Origin: CAYUZU01 sp964448675
GTDB lineage: Bacteria; Planctomycetota; Phycisphaerae; UBA1845; Fen-1342
NCBI GenBank assembly: GCA_964448675.1
Contig: CAYUZU010000003.1
Span: 1-64,000 of the forward strand
Direction of reading: 5' to 3'
Length of the DNA stretch: 64,000 bases
Below are positions 51,283-60,080 of the stretch, piece after piece (position 1 is the first letter of the stretch; the number at the start of each line of letters is the position of its first letter). Under the pieces are notes generated by a model that made no database searches, was not told the DNA's origin, and saw only the letters and a list, made by a program, of their open reading frames with translations. The position numbers and the translations under genes were made by a program.

Positions 51283-52659
51283 CTACGCGCTGCCGGCACG
51301 CGCGTCTTGCAGCCCATGCCAGTATTCCACCAGGTCGATTCGCGTGATGATGCCACGGATGTGCCCCGCCTGCCGCACCAATACCCCCGTGTTGCCCGCC
51401 ATCAGCAGCCGGTAGACCTCGTCGACCGACGTCTCGGCCACGACCTCGGGCAACGGCCGTGCCATCAGTTCCCGCAGCGGCTTGTGCTGCTCGTCGAGGC
51501 CGTCGTGCAGCAGCCGCGCCAGCGTGACTTCCTGAATCGCCCCCACGCTCCGCCCATCCTCCAGGATGGGAATCTGCGAGATTGCATGCTGTCGGCAGAG
51601 CTCCAGCGCATCGAGCACGGTGTGGTCCGGCGACAGGCAGAGCAGTTCACGCGGGCCGCGGGTGGCGGCGACCTCACCAGCCGTCGCCGGGTGGCGGACA
51701 TCATCGGCAAAGCCCTGCTCCGCAAGCCACTGGTCGTCGTAGAACTTGCTGAGGTAGTTGCGACCCGTGTCGGGCACGATCGCCACCACGAGGTCATCGG
51801 CGGTCAGGCGTTCGGCGTAGCGCACGGCCGCCGCGACCGCCGTCCCGGACGAGCCGCCTGCCAGCAGGCCCTCACGCCGGGCGAGCATGCGCGCCGTCTG
51901 GAACGACTCGCGATCCGACACGCGGACCCAGTCATCGACCACGTGGCTGTTGAAGGTCTGCGGCACGTAATCCTCGCCGATGCCCTCGACCTTCCATGGT
52001 TTGGGCGAGTCCCCCGACAACACCGAGCCCTCGGGGTCAGCCCCCACGATGCGCACCGCCGGGTTCTGCTCCTTGAGGTAGCGCCCGACGCCGGAGATCG
52101 TGCCCCCGGTGCCGATGCCGGCGACGAAGCAGGTCACACGCCCGTCGGTCTGCTGCCAGATTTCGGGGCCGGTGGAGGCGTAGTGCACCTCGGGGTTGGC
52201 GAGGTTGTGGAACTGGTCGGGTCGCCAGGCGTTGGGGATCTCGTTGAGCAGGCGGTTCGCCACGCCGGCGTAGCTTTCCGGCGAGTCGGGCGGGACGTCG
52301 CTCGGGACGATCACGACCTCCGCCCCGTACGCCTTCAGCAGGCTGATCTTCTCGTCGCTCATCTTGTCGGGCAGGACGAAGATGCAGCGATAGCCCTTGA
52401 CGGCAGCGGTCAGCGCCAAGCCGACCCCCGTGTTGCCGGCGGTCGCCTCGATGATGGTCGAGACGCCGGGGCGGATGAGGCCGGCTTGCTCGGCGCGCTC
52501 GATCATGGCGCGGCCGATGCGGTCCTTGGTGCTGGCGCCGGGATTGAAGAACTCGACCTTGACGTAAATCGGACACGGCAGTCGCCGGGCGATGTGGTTG
52601 AGCCGAATCAGCGGCGTGCGGCCGATGGTGTCAAGCACGTTGTCGAAGCGACCGGTCAT
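51283..52659 (-). CDS. cbs: Cystathionine beta-synthase
   Basis: 458 residues. Fold-type II PLP enzyme: NPGASTKDRIGRAMIE with the PLP Lys, EATAGNTGVGLALTAAVKGY, GTGGTISGVGRYLKEQ and GSSGTAVAAAVRYA, plus VEGIGEDYVPQTF, which marks cystathionine beta-synthase instead of cysteine synthase. Two C-terminal CBS domains (about 330-458) follow. There is no N-terminal heme domain, as usual in bacteria. The ATG at 52657-52659 is chosen. It lies 132 bases upstream of the gamma-lyase/synthase gene on the same strand. Confidence 0.92.
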   Translation of the reverse strand: MTGRFDNVLDTIGRTPLIRLNHIARRLPCPIYVKVEFFNPGASTKDRIGRAMIERAEQAGLIRPGVSTIIEATAGNTGVGLALTAAVKGYRCIFVLPDKMSDEKISLLKAYGAEVVIVPSDVPPDSPESYAGVANRLLNEIPNAWRPDQFHNLANPEVHYASTGPEIWQQTDGRVTCFVAGIGTGGTISGVGRYLKEQNPAVRIVGADPEGSVLSGDSPKPWKVEGIGEDYVPQTFNSHVVDDWVRVSDRESFQTARMLARREGLLAGGSSGTAVAAAVRYAERLTADDLVVAIVPDTGRNYLSKFYDDQWLAEQGFADDVRHPATAGEVAATRGPRELLCLSPDHTVLDALELCRQHAISQIPILEDGRSVGAIQEVTLARLLHDGLDEQHKPLRELMARPLPEVVAETSVDEVYRLLMAGNTGVLVRQAGHIRGIITRIDLVEYWHGLQDARAGSA

Positions 52660-52884
52660 GATGCTGCCCCTGCAAGCTGGTCGGGATTCGGGCCTGGCCC
52701 ACGCAGAATGATCGTAGCACAATCATGACCAATTCGGTGCGAAATAATCTCGGCCGGCGCCGGGCATCCGGCGCCGCCCCCGGGGCCGCCGGACTATCGG
52801 GCTTTGGCGCCTTGGCGCCGGGCCGGTCTGCGATCACGCTACGACCATTCAGTACCATCCCGGCCCTCCGACTGGAGCAATACG

Positions 52885-55215
52885 GTGTCTGTTCACCCCC
52901 CTGCTCGCCGTCACGGCGGCTGTATCCTCCTGCTTGTGATTCTGCTTTCCGCGGGGCGTGCCGAGGCCGGCGAACATCCGCGCCTGTTGATAGCGGCGGA
53001 CGATCTGCCGCGGCTGCGGCACGCATGCGGCGTCGGCGACGCCACCGGGGCCCCGGCGGCATGGGGCAAGTTCGGCCGCCGGGCCGCTGACTACCAGATC
53101 CTGCGCAGCCACGTCGCGCGGGGGGCGGCCGAGCAACCGCTGCCGGGCGAGCTGGCGGCGGCGGCGTTTCTGCACCTGATCGATTCGGACGATCCGCGTG
53201 ATGCCAGCCGGTTGGCGCTGGTCAACCGTGCCTTCCGCAAGCCCAACTGGATCACCGGCGACATCATGGAAATGGTGCTGGCGCTCGACTGGTGCTGGGA
53301 CGACCTGGAGCCGCCGGCGCGGCGCTCGCTGGTGCTGGCATTGCGGGAGGGGGCCGAGCCGCTGGTGGCGAGCGACAGCCCGCTGTACCCGCGCGTGTTT
53401 CGCAAGAAGCTGGCGGCGCTGGCGCTGGCGATCGCGGTAGACGAAGAGGATGACCCGAACCCGAGTTGGGCGTTGTTGCGGGCGACGTTGTTGAAGGACG
53501 GGCGGCAGTACGTGCTCAAGACGCTGCCGACGTTCGTCGAATGGCGCGGCCTGAGCCCGACCGGGATCGCCGTCGCCGCGCGTGAGGAGAACGACACCGC
53601 CCTGCTGCTCGAGCTGGGCGGACACCTCGTCGAGAACGATCTGTGGGCCGCCGAGAAGGACACGCTCGGTCGTTGGCTGGAGCACTATGTCTTCGCAGGC
53701 ACTGCGCATCCCGCGTTGCGGCACCACTTCATCCGCGACGACGGCAATGCCGCCCCACTCACCCCCGCACCGGCGTTCGACGACCTGCTGCCCGTCACGG
53801 CCCACCTGATCGCCGCGCGCACCGGCGACCCGGCGGCAGCGCTGGTCGCGCGACAGGTCGAGGCCGATCTGCGCACCGAGAGCAGCCCGCTGGCCGGCCT
53901 GTGGCGGTGGGTGCCGATCGCGCTGGACATCCACGACGTGGCCGCCGCCAAGCCCGCGAAACTGCCGCTGGCGCGCAACCTCGGCAGTTCGGTCGTGTTC
54001 CGCAGCGGGATTGACCCGACCGCGACTGCGGTCTGGATCGACGCCGCCCAGCCGTGTCTGCGCCGCCGGCAACACTTCGACGCGGGACATTTCCTCGTTT
54101 ACCGCGGCGGGCACCTGGCCATCGACGCCGCGCAGGACATCACGTTTGAAGCGGTGCCGAGCAAGAAAGGCAAGCAGCGGCTGGGACGGCGGGAGGAGCC
54201 GTTCGACTTCGAGCAGTTCTTCACGGCGACGATCGCGCATAACGCGCTGCTCTGCTGGGACGCGGCGCGCGTCGAGGAGTGGTACGGTAGCCGCTATCTG
54301 CCCGCGGGCGGACAGCGTCCCATCGAGGGCACATGCGACGACTTCACCACGCCGCTGGCAGCCCAGGAGCGCGCCACCGGCCGGCAACTGGCGTATGGCC
54401 AGCATGACGGCGCCGCCTACCTGGCGCTGGACCTGCAGCCGGCCTACAACCGCCGTGTCTTCGAGACCTACACGCGGGAGTTCATCTTCGCCGGCGGTAA
54501 CATCCTGGTCGTGGTCGATCGCGCGGAACTGGTAAGCGGGCGGTCGCCGCCGACGTGGATCCTGAACCTGCCGGCGCGGCCGACGGTCGACGGAGACGCC
54601 CTTACAGACGTGACGCAGATCGCCGGCGCGACGAACGACGCCGGCGTGTGGTTGCACAGCGACGCGCAGTGGGTGCGGTGGACAGAAAACGACGGCGCGG
54701 CATGGCTGGCCGCGGTGCGTCCCAGCAAGCGTCAGGTCCGCCTTGTCGGGGGCCCGGCCGAGACGCTGCGTGTCGCCGAGGGCCAGCACAAGGGTCGGCC
54801 CTACATCGGTGGTGAGCCGGCGGGCTACGAGCGACTGATCATTCCGGCCCCGCGGCGAAACGCGCGCAATGCGTGGTATCGGCTGGGCGACCCGACGCTG
54901 CTCGGGCCGGCGTTCGGCAAGACGCCGGTGTGGGGACGCGTCGAGATTGAACCGACCGAACCCAATCGCAAGACACACCTGTTCGTGACGGTGCTGGTGA
55001 CGGGCCGGGCCGCCAGCGAGCGGCCACCGGAACTGACGGTGCAGCAGAGTGAAGAGCAACTGCACCTGACGGTCGGCGCGGGCGACGGGTTTGCCGAGCT
55101 GCACCTGCCGCTGGGGCTGGAGCGCGGCGGTGCAGTGCGCACGTCGCGGCTCAAGCCGACGCGCTGGACGCTGCCGGATGACGTGGCGAACGATGCGGCG
55201 CTGCCGGTGGAGTAG
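52885..55215 (+). CDS. Secreted heparinase II/III-like protein
   Basis: 776 residues. GTG start at 52885 with GGAG eight bases upstream, followed by a signal peptide (GGCILLLVILLSAGRAEAGEH). HPRLLIAADDLPRLRHA is the start typical of secreted heparinase II/III-like proteins; the toroid region includes ITGDIMEMVLALDWCWDDLEPPARRSLVLALREG. The beta-sandwich part has RRRQHFDAGHFLVYRGGHLAIDAA, with the H-x-D-x-G-H pattern around the expected catalytic residues, and FFTATIAHNALLCWD. Exported, so it acts on polymer outside the cytoplasm, unlike the paralogue at 44946-46928. Confidence 0.87.
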   Translation: MSVHPPARRHGGCILLLVILLSAGRAEAGEHPRLLIAADDLPRLRHACGVGDATGAPAAWGKFGRRAADYQILRSHVARGAAEQPLPGELAAAAFLHLIDSDDPRDASRLALVNRAFRKPNWITGDIMEMVLALDWCWDDLEPPARRSLVLALREGAEPLVASDSPLYPRVFRKKLAALALAIAVDEEDDPNPSWALLRATLLKDGRQYVLKTLPTFVEWRGLSPTGIAVAAREENDTALLLELGGHLVENDLWAAEKDTLGRWLEHYVFAGTAHPALRHHFIRDDGNAAPLTPAPAFDDLLPVTAHLIAARTGDPAAALVARQVEADLRTESSPLAGLWRWVPIALDIHDVAAAKPAKLPLARNLGSSVVFRSGIDPTATAVWIDAAQPCLRRRQHFDAGHFLVYRGGHLAIDAAQDITFEAVPSKKGKQRLGRREEPFDFEQFFTATIAHNALLCWDAARVEEWYGSRYLPAGGQRPIEGTCDDFTTPLAAQERATGRQLAYGQHDGAAYLALDLQPAYNRRVFETYTREFIFAGGNILVVVDRAELVSGRSPPTWILNLPARPTVDGDALTDVTQIAGATNDAGVWLHSDAQWVRWTENDGAAWLAAVRPSKRQVRLVGGPAETLRVAEGQHKGRPYIGGEPAGYERLIIPAPRRNARNAWYRLGDPTLLGPAFGKTPVWGRVEIEPTEPNRKTHLFVTVLVTGRAASERPPELTVQQSEEQLHLTVGAGDGFAELHLPLGLERGGAVRTSRLKPTRWTLPDDVANDAALPVE

Positions 55216-55428
55216 CAGCACGGGCGACATGATTGACCAGGTGAACCGCACGGTTCACAGCGCCTTGGCGCGCGGGGACCACACCCGCCCCTGGAGCGCT
55301 GCTGAAGGCGTGCCGCAACGCATGCGTTGACCGGCCGCGCGCAGCGCCGCACAATGGGCCCGGCGGCCCCGCTGGCGCGGTGCGGGGCGCGTCTTCGTGC
55401 ACGCACGCAGCGTTCGGCAGGAGAGGCC

Positions 55429-56364
55429 ATGCCCTACATCCAGTTGATGCGACCGGGCCAGTGGACGAAGAACCTCTTCCTGTTCGCCGGCGTGGTTTTC
55501 GGCCACAAGCTGATCGTGGAAGGGCAGGTGCAGTGGGACAACGTCAGCGCCGTGCTGCTGGCGTTCGCGTGCTTCTGTCTGGTCAGCAGCGCGGTCTACG
55601 TCTTCAACGACGTCCACGATCGCAATGAGGACCGACTGCACCCGCGCAAGGCGTCGCGGCCGCTCGCGTCCGGGCGCGTGCCGGTGGGCAACGCGGTGGC
55701 GCTGCTGCTGGCGCTGCTGATCGTCGGGCTGGGCGGGGCGTGGTGGCTGGACGTGGGCCTGTTCGTGGTGGCGTTGGTCTATCTGGGCCTGCAGGGGCTG
55801 TACACGTTGTGGTTCAAGCACGTCGCGCTGCTGGACGTGATCATGATCGGCCTGGGTTTCGTGCTGCGGGCGGTGGCGGGCGCGGTCGTGGTGCACGTGG
55901 AGATCTCGCACTGGCTGGTGCTGTGCACGTTCACGCTGTGCCTGTTCATGGGCTTCAGCAAGCGGCGCTGCGAGCTGAACGAGCTGGCGGCGCGCGAAGA
56001 GGGGCACGCCGTGCGGCACCGCAGGACGCTGGCGCTGTATACGCCCGAGCTGCTCAATCACATGACCACGCTGACGGCGGGCATCGCGGTGGTGACGTTC
56101 ATGCTGTACGCGACCGACCTCCGCACGCGCGAAGTGTTCGGCAACATCTACCTGGTGTACACGCTACCGATCGTGGTGTTCGCGATCTTCCGCTTCACGC
56201 TGCTGGTCGAGCACGGGCGGGTGAGCGGGCCGACGGATGTCGTGCTGCGTGACCGCCCGTTCCAGGCCGCACTGCTGCTGTGGGGCGCGATGGTGCTGGT
56301 GATTATCTACGGCGGCGCGGACCTGCGTGCATGGGTGCATGGCATCCTCGGGCGGGCGTCGTAA
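55429..56364 (+). CDS. UbiA-family prenyltransferase (decaprenyl-phosphate phosphoribosyltransferase-like)
   Basis: 311 residues with eight or nine helices. The start YIQLMRPGQWTKNLFLFAGVVFG and the Asp-rich motif VFNDVHDRNEDRLHPRKASRPLASG are those of the group that transfers phosphoribose to decaprenyl phosphate, the first step to polyprenyl-phosphate-arabinose. A second Asp motif is less clear. In this locus it could supply pentose donors. ATG 55429 has AGGAGAGG upstream. Convergent with the nucleotide-sugar dehydrogenase gene. Confidence 0.88.
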   Translation: MPYIQLMRPGQWTKNLFLFAGVVFGHKLIVEGQVQWDNVSAVLLAFACFCLVSSAVYVFNDVHDRNEDRLHPRKASRPLASGRVPVGNAVALLLALLIVGLGGAWWLDVGLFVVALVYLGLQGLYTLWFKHVALLDVIMIGLGFVLRAVAGAVVVHVEISHWLVLCTFTLCLFMGFSKRRCELNELAAREEGHAVRHRRTLALYTPELLNHMTTLTAGIAVVTFMLYATDLRTREVFGNIYLVYTLPIVVFAIFRFTLLVEHGRVSGPTDVVLRDRPFQAALLLWGAMVLVIIYGGADLRAWVHGILGRAS

Positions 56365-56374
56365 GGGCGATGGA

Positions 56375-56404
56375 AAGCAAAACGCCGGGCCCGAAGACCC
56401 GGCG
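56375..56404 (-). terminator. Rho-independent terminator after the nucleotide-sugar dehydrogenase gene
   Basis: Perfect 7-bp stem CGCCGGG / CCCGGCG around an 8-base loop, followed on the minus strand by TTTTGCTTT. It starts 34 bases past the stop codon and may also stop the convergent UbiA transcript. Confidence 0.7.
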
Positions 56405-56437
56405 CTCAGCCTGTGTGCGGGGGGTTCACGTTGGAAG

Positions 56438-57226
56438 CTAGCGGTTGCGGTTCATTGCCTGGAACTTGTCGTTGATCTTCAGGCAGGCCGCCATGAATTC
56501 CGGCTCGTAGTCGCGCTGCCGCGACGAGTACACGATCGCGTTGCAGTCCTTGGGCAGGCACTTGCCCGAGAAGCCGCGGTTGTCGGGATAGACGAACGTG
56601 TGATCGCGGCTGATGCGCGTGTCGGCCAGCCACAGCTCGCGCAGCACGTTGAAGTCCACACCGTGCGCCCTGGCGATGTCATAGAACTCGTTCACGAACG
56701 TGACCTTGACCGCGTAGAACGCGTTCTCCATGTACTTGCACACCTCGGCGGTGGTCGCATCGGAGAAGTGCAGGTGCACGTACGAGTTGTAGTAATGCTT
56801 GTAGAAATCGGCCGCCTTGCTGACCGCCTCGGGCCGACCGCCGAGCACGACGAACTCGCGCTCCGCCATGTTGCCGAACACGTGGGCCACCGTCTCGCCG
56901 AGGTATTCCGGCTGGAAGACGATCGTCTTGCCGGTCTTCTCAACGAGCCGCTCGGTCGTGCCGGGGGCCACGGTCGAACGGATGATGATCAACGGCGCCT
57001 TGATCCAGTCGCAGACCTCCTCGACGATCGAGGTGTCGCAACTGCCGTCGTCGCACATCTTCGTGGGCACGGCGACGAAGACCGCGTCGCAAGCGTTGAT
57101 CTGCTCCTTGTTGTTCTTGTATTCGGGGTGGAACGGGTCATAGATGACGGTGTCGTCACCGCACAGCCGCTGCATGGCGCCACCCACGACGCCGCCACCG
57201 ACTACGCCAACCTTCGGCTTGGCCAC
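56438..57226 (-). CDS. Short UDP-glucose/GDP-mannose dehydrogenase-family protein
   Basis: 262 residues. Rossmann GVVGGGVVGGAM at the N-terminus, AVFVAVPTKM, STVAPGTTERL, FQPEYLGE, and the catalytic Cys in RGFSGKCLPKDCNAIV. The usual 400-440-residue enzymes continue with a UDP-binding C-terminal domain; this one ends about 35 residues after the catalytic Cys. No frameshift is visible and a good terminator follows, so the short form seems genuine. The substrate may thus not be UDP-glucose. GTG 57224-57226 is chosen because GAGGAG lies upstream. Confidence 0.85.
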   Translation of the reverse strand: MAKPKVGVVGGGVVGGAMQRLCGDDTVIYDPFHPEYKNNKEQINACDAVFVAVPTKMCDDGSCDTSIVEEVCDWIKAPLIIIRSTVAPGTTERLVEKTGKTIVFQPEYLGETVAHVFGNMAEREFVVLGGRPEAVSKAADFYKHYYNSYVHLHFSDATTAEVCKYMENAFYAVKVTFVNEFYDIARAHGVDFNVLRELWLADTRISRDHTFVYPDNRGFSGKCLPKDCNAIVYSSRQRDYEPEFMAACLKINDKFQAMNRNR

Positions 57227-57364
57227 AGGTCCAGTCTCCTCGCTCACGAATATCGGGGGACCCCCACGGTCTCTCACGCGCCGCAGGGTAACGCAAAGAT
57301 CTCAAATATCGCGTCCTGCGCCCCCGGTCAATACCGGAGCGCCGAAATTCACACGCCGCGCCCG

Positions 57365-57955
57365 CTACTCGTACGCCGGCGCCGGCACCGTCAACGGCTC
57401 GAAATGGCGCTCGCAGCGCGGCTCGTACTCGGCCGGGCCGCCAACCATGTGCTCGTCCGTCACCGGAACCATGCGCTGCGAATACGGCGCCGGCGCGCCG
57501 CAAACACTGCACGGCGCCCGCAGCCGCTCGACCTCGTCCGCAATCGCCTGCAGCTCAGGCAGCGGCGGAAACGGCCGCCCCCAGGCGTCGAACTCGAGCC
57601 CGACCACGTACACCAGCCGCCCCGCCCCGCGCAGCGCCGCCACCGCGGCGACGAGCCGACGTCCGAAAAAATGCGCTTCGTCGATACCGACAACGTCCGC
57701 GTCTGCCACCTGCTGTCGGATTTCCGCGGCGTCGCGTACCGGGGTCGCGCGCAGTCGCCGGCGGTCGTGGGTCACCAGGTCGCGGGGGTCATAGCGATCA
57801 TCGAGCGCGTGCTTGCACGCCACGACGCGCCGCCCCGCCGTCGCGGCCGCCTCCAGGCAGGCGATCAGTCGCCCCGTCTTGCCGGCGAACATGCAGCCGC
57901 AGATGACAACGAGGCGGCCGGGGTCCGTCGCGTTGGATGAACTGGACACAACCAT
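57365..57955 (-). CDS. tdk: Thymidine kinase
   Basis: 196 residues of the type II thymidine kinase family. P-loop GCMFAGKTGRLIACLE, catalytic/Mg site GIDEAHFFG, a lasso region near YVVGLEFDAWGRPFPPLPEL, and a zinc-binding Cys set (CSVCG and the C-terminal RCERH). Salvages thymidine to dTMP. Single gene; not obviously tied to its neighbours. Confidence 0.95.
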   Translation of the reverse strand: MVVSSSSNATDPGRLVVICGCMFAGKTGRLIACLEAAATAGRRVVACKHALDDRYDPRDLVTHDRRRLRATPVRDAAEIRQQVADADVVGIDEAHFFGRRLVAAVAALRGAGRLVYVVGLEFDAWGRPFPPLPELQAIADEVERLRAPCSVCGAPAPYSQRMVPVTDEHMVGGPAEYEPRCERHFEPLTVPAPAYE

Positions 57956-58053
57956 AGCTCCGGGGCGAGTATATCGGAGATGCCGGTCGGCGCCCCGCCG
58001 TCGCGTGGTGCGCGTGCCAGCGAGATGCCCCCGAATCAGCGGAGGGTCGCCTG

Positions 58054-58815
58054 ATGAGCAAGGTTCGCGTCCATTGCCCGCACTGCAAGAAGGCCTACAT
58101 GGTGCCCGCGGAGGCCCTCGGGCGGAAGGTGCCCTGCAAGGGCTGTGATGCCAGATTCATCCTGCAGGCTGCGTCCGCCGCCAAACCGGCCGCCAAGGCC
58201 AAACCGAAGAAAGACGACAGCAAATGCCCGGTTTGCGGCACACCGTTGGCGCCGGAGGCCGTGCTGTGCGTCGAGTGCGGCTTCAACCGCAAGACCGGCG
58301 AGGCCCACCGCACGCGCACCGAAGACGACGATGAAGCGGAAGGCCGCACCTACTGGCCGGCACACACGGCGATTCCCGAACACCCGCCGGACAAGTTCGA
58401 TATCGCCGCGGTCTTCGTGGGCGTACCGTGGAAGCTGATCTATTGGGTGGCGCTGGTCGGGGCGCTGCTGGGGCTGGCGGCCCTGGCGGTGGTGTGGATC
58501 GTGCGACTGAAAGAAGCGGGCGAAATCGCAGCGCAACGCCAGGTGCTTGCGGACGAGCAGACCGAGCTGCAGCGGCTGGAGGATCAGCGGATCCCGGAAG
58601 AGCCGGACAGCCGCCTCCGGCAGCGCATCCTCGCCCAATCGCGCAAGGTCGATCGCGAACACACCAAGCTCACGTCGCTCGAGAGATTCCACAAGCCCGA
58701 GCCGACGCGCGAACTGGTCATCGTCGCGTCCGTCTGCGCCGCGCTCGGACTCCTGCCGCTGATCATCTGGCTGGTCAAACGCCTGATGCCGTCGCAGGAT
58801 GAAGAACCGGCGTGA
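58054..58815 (+). CDS. Zinc-ribbon membrane protein, function unknown
   Basis: 253 residues. First a MJ0042-like zinc finger (VHCPHCKKAYMVPAEALGRKVPCKGC), then a Lys/Ala-rich linker and a second ribbon (KCPVCGTPLAPEAVLCVECG). A membrane helix (LIYWVALVGALLGLAALAVVWIV) is followed by a coiled-coil part (QRQVLADEQTELQRLEDQR) and a second helix near the C-terminus (VIVASVCAALGLLPLIIWLVK). Such combinations are common in planctomycetes and have no known role. Converges on the BtpA-family gene 5 bases away. Confidence 0.75.
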   Translation: MSKVRVHCPHCKKAYMVPAEALGRKVPCKGCDARFILQAASAAKPAAKAKPKKDDSKCPVCGTPLAPEAVLCVECGFNRKTGEAHRTRTEDDDEAEGRTYWPAHTAIPEHPPDKFDIAAVFVGVPWKLIYWVALVGALLGLAALAVVWIVRLKEAGEIAAQRQVLADEQTELQRLEDQRIPEEPDSRLRQRILAQSRKVDREHTKLTSLERFHKPEPTRELVIVASVCAALGLLPLIIWLVKRLMPSQDEEPA

Positions 58816-58820
58816 GGGGG

Positions 58821-59627
58821 TCAGCGCAGCGCCGCAACCGCTGCCATGAAACGCTCGAGGCGGGCTGCGTCGATCGCGTTGGCCCAGAAGCCGTCCTGCT
58901 TGAAGTGCGACCCGACGATGAACACGTCCGCGTGCCGCCAGTAGCGCGCCAGGTTGTCGGCCGTCAGTCCCGACCCGATGCACACCGGCACGTCCGCCGC
59001 GGCCCGCACCGTGGCGACATCCTCCACCAGCGTCTCTTCGCCGGTAGCGCGGCCGGTCACGACCAGCCCGTCGGCCCCGAAGAACGCCGCCGTGCGGGCC
59101 GCCTCCTCCAGCGGCACATCGCTGGTGATCGCATGGCTGGCGTGCTTCTTCTTGACGTCGGCGATGATGCCCACGCCCGTGGCCCCGATCTGCCGGCGAT
59201 AGCGCAGCAGCGGACCCGCCTCGGCGGTCGGGAGCAGCCCCTCGTCGGCGACATGGGCGTAGGCGAAGTTCTCGACGCGGATGTACGCCGCCCCACAGGC
59301 GTGCGCGACGGCCAGCGCCTCGCGGTTCGCGGCGGCGAGAATCTGAACACCGAGCGGCAACGGGCTGGCTTGCCGCACCGCAACGCCAACCGCCGTCATC
59401 GTCGCGGTGATTTCCGGGCCAACCGCGCCGGCGAGATACGGCACGTCGTGCATGTTCTCGATGAGCAGGCCGTCGAGGCCGGCCTGGGTGTACGTGTGGG
59501 CCTCGCCGGCGGCGGCGGCGACGATCTGGGCCACCTTGGCGTTGTTCCGCGGCGTGCCGGGGAGGGCGGGGACGTGGATCATGCCGACGACGGCCTTCCG
59601 TTGGCGGGTTTCACTGAGCCAGCTCAC
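58821..59627 (-). CDS. BtpA/SgcQ-family protein
   Basis: 268 residues. The BtpA family start VVGMIHVPALPGTP is clear, followed by TIM-barrel strands with GLDGLLIENMHDVPY, ATMTAVGVAVRQASPLPLGVQIL, VKKKHASHAI and VCIGSGLTADNLARYWRHADVFIVGSHFKQDG, all diagnostic. Named for a photosystem I biogenesis factor of cyanobacteria, but members in other bacteria are thought to be sugar-phosphate or nucleoside-related enzymes. GTG 59625-59627 with GGAG upstream is the chosen start. Confidence 0.9.
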   Translation of the reverse strand: MSWLSETRQRKAVVGMIHVPALPGTPRNNAKVAQIVAAAAGEAHTYTQAGLDGLLIENMHDVPYLAGAVGPEITATMTAVGVAVRQASPLPLGVQILAAANREALAVAHACGAAYIRVENFAYAHVADEGLLPTAEAGPLLRYRRQIGATGVGIIADVKKKHASHAITSDVPLEEAARTAAFFGADGLVVTGRATGEETLVEDVATVRAAADVPVCIGSGLTADNLARYWRHADVFIVGSHFKQDGFWANAIDAARLERFMAAVAALR

Positions 59628-60080
59628 GGGGTCTCCTGCGCTGCTGCTGTTTCGCGGATGCGGTATCGCGGCGGCGGCCGCCAGGCTCGCATGATAGCGT
59701 CGCCGGGCGGCGGGGGCAGGCCCGTCCCGCCGGACCAGGTAGCGCGCTGGCCTGCCGAGGATCGAGACGAAGCAGCGCGATCTCCGACCCGACGGGGACA
59801 AGGCGGCGTACCGGGTGGTTGGCGCGGCGTGGCCTCGGATCTAAAGACGGGATTTCCGCTGGTCGCGCGATGCGGTTTCGCTTATCATGAGAAGCGTTCG
59901 TAACACGTTGCGCTGCCTGCGATTGTAGCTCACGGGGCGGTCGCGGCCGGCTTCTCGGCGCCGCCGTCGACGGAACGCGTCGCACGCGCAGCAGGATTCT
60001 CGCTTGCTGTACGGTTCGCGTGTCGCGCTGCCGACACGCCGGCCGATCAGGATGTATCGAGCCAATCGCGGAGAGCACCC
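59628..60080. other. Divergent intergenic region, BtpA / prepilin-like gene
   Basis: About 450 bases between genes that point away from each other. No supported gene, tRNA or repeat seen. The base composition becomes slightly less GC-rich near 59875-59930, where promoter elements could lie, but no clear -35/-10 pair stands out. Confidence 0.4.

Noticed and set aside
51151..52884. SAM-type riboswitch near the trans-sulfuration genes
   Set aside because: The leaders of both genes are short and show neither the conserved SAM-I core nor a hairpin followed by a U-tract.
52849..55251. 800-codon open frame on the minus strand
   Set aside because: Antisense to the secreted heparinase-like gene, which has a signal peptide and family motifs; the antisense translation is Arg/Gln-rich low complexity.
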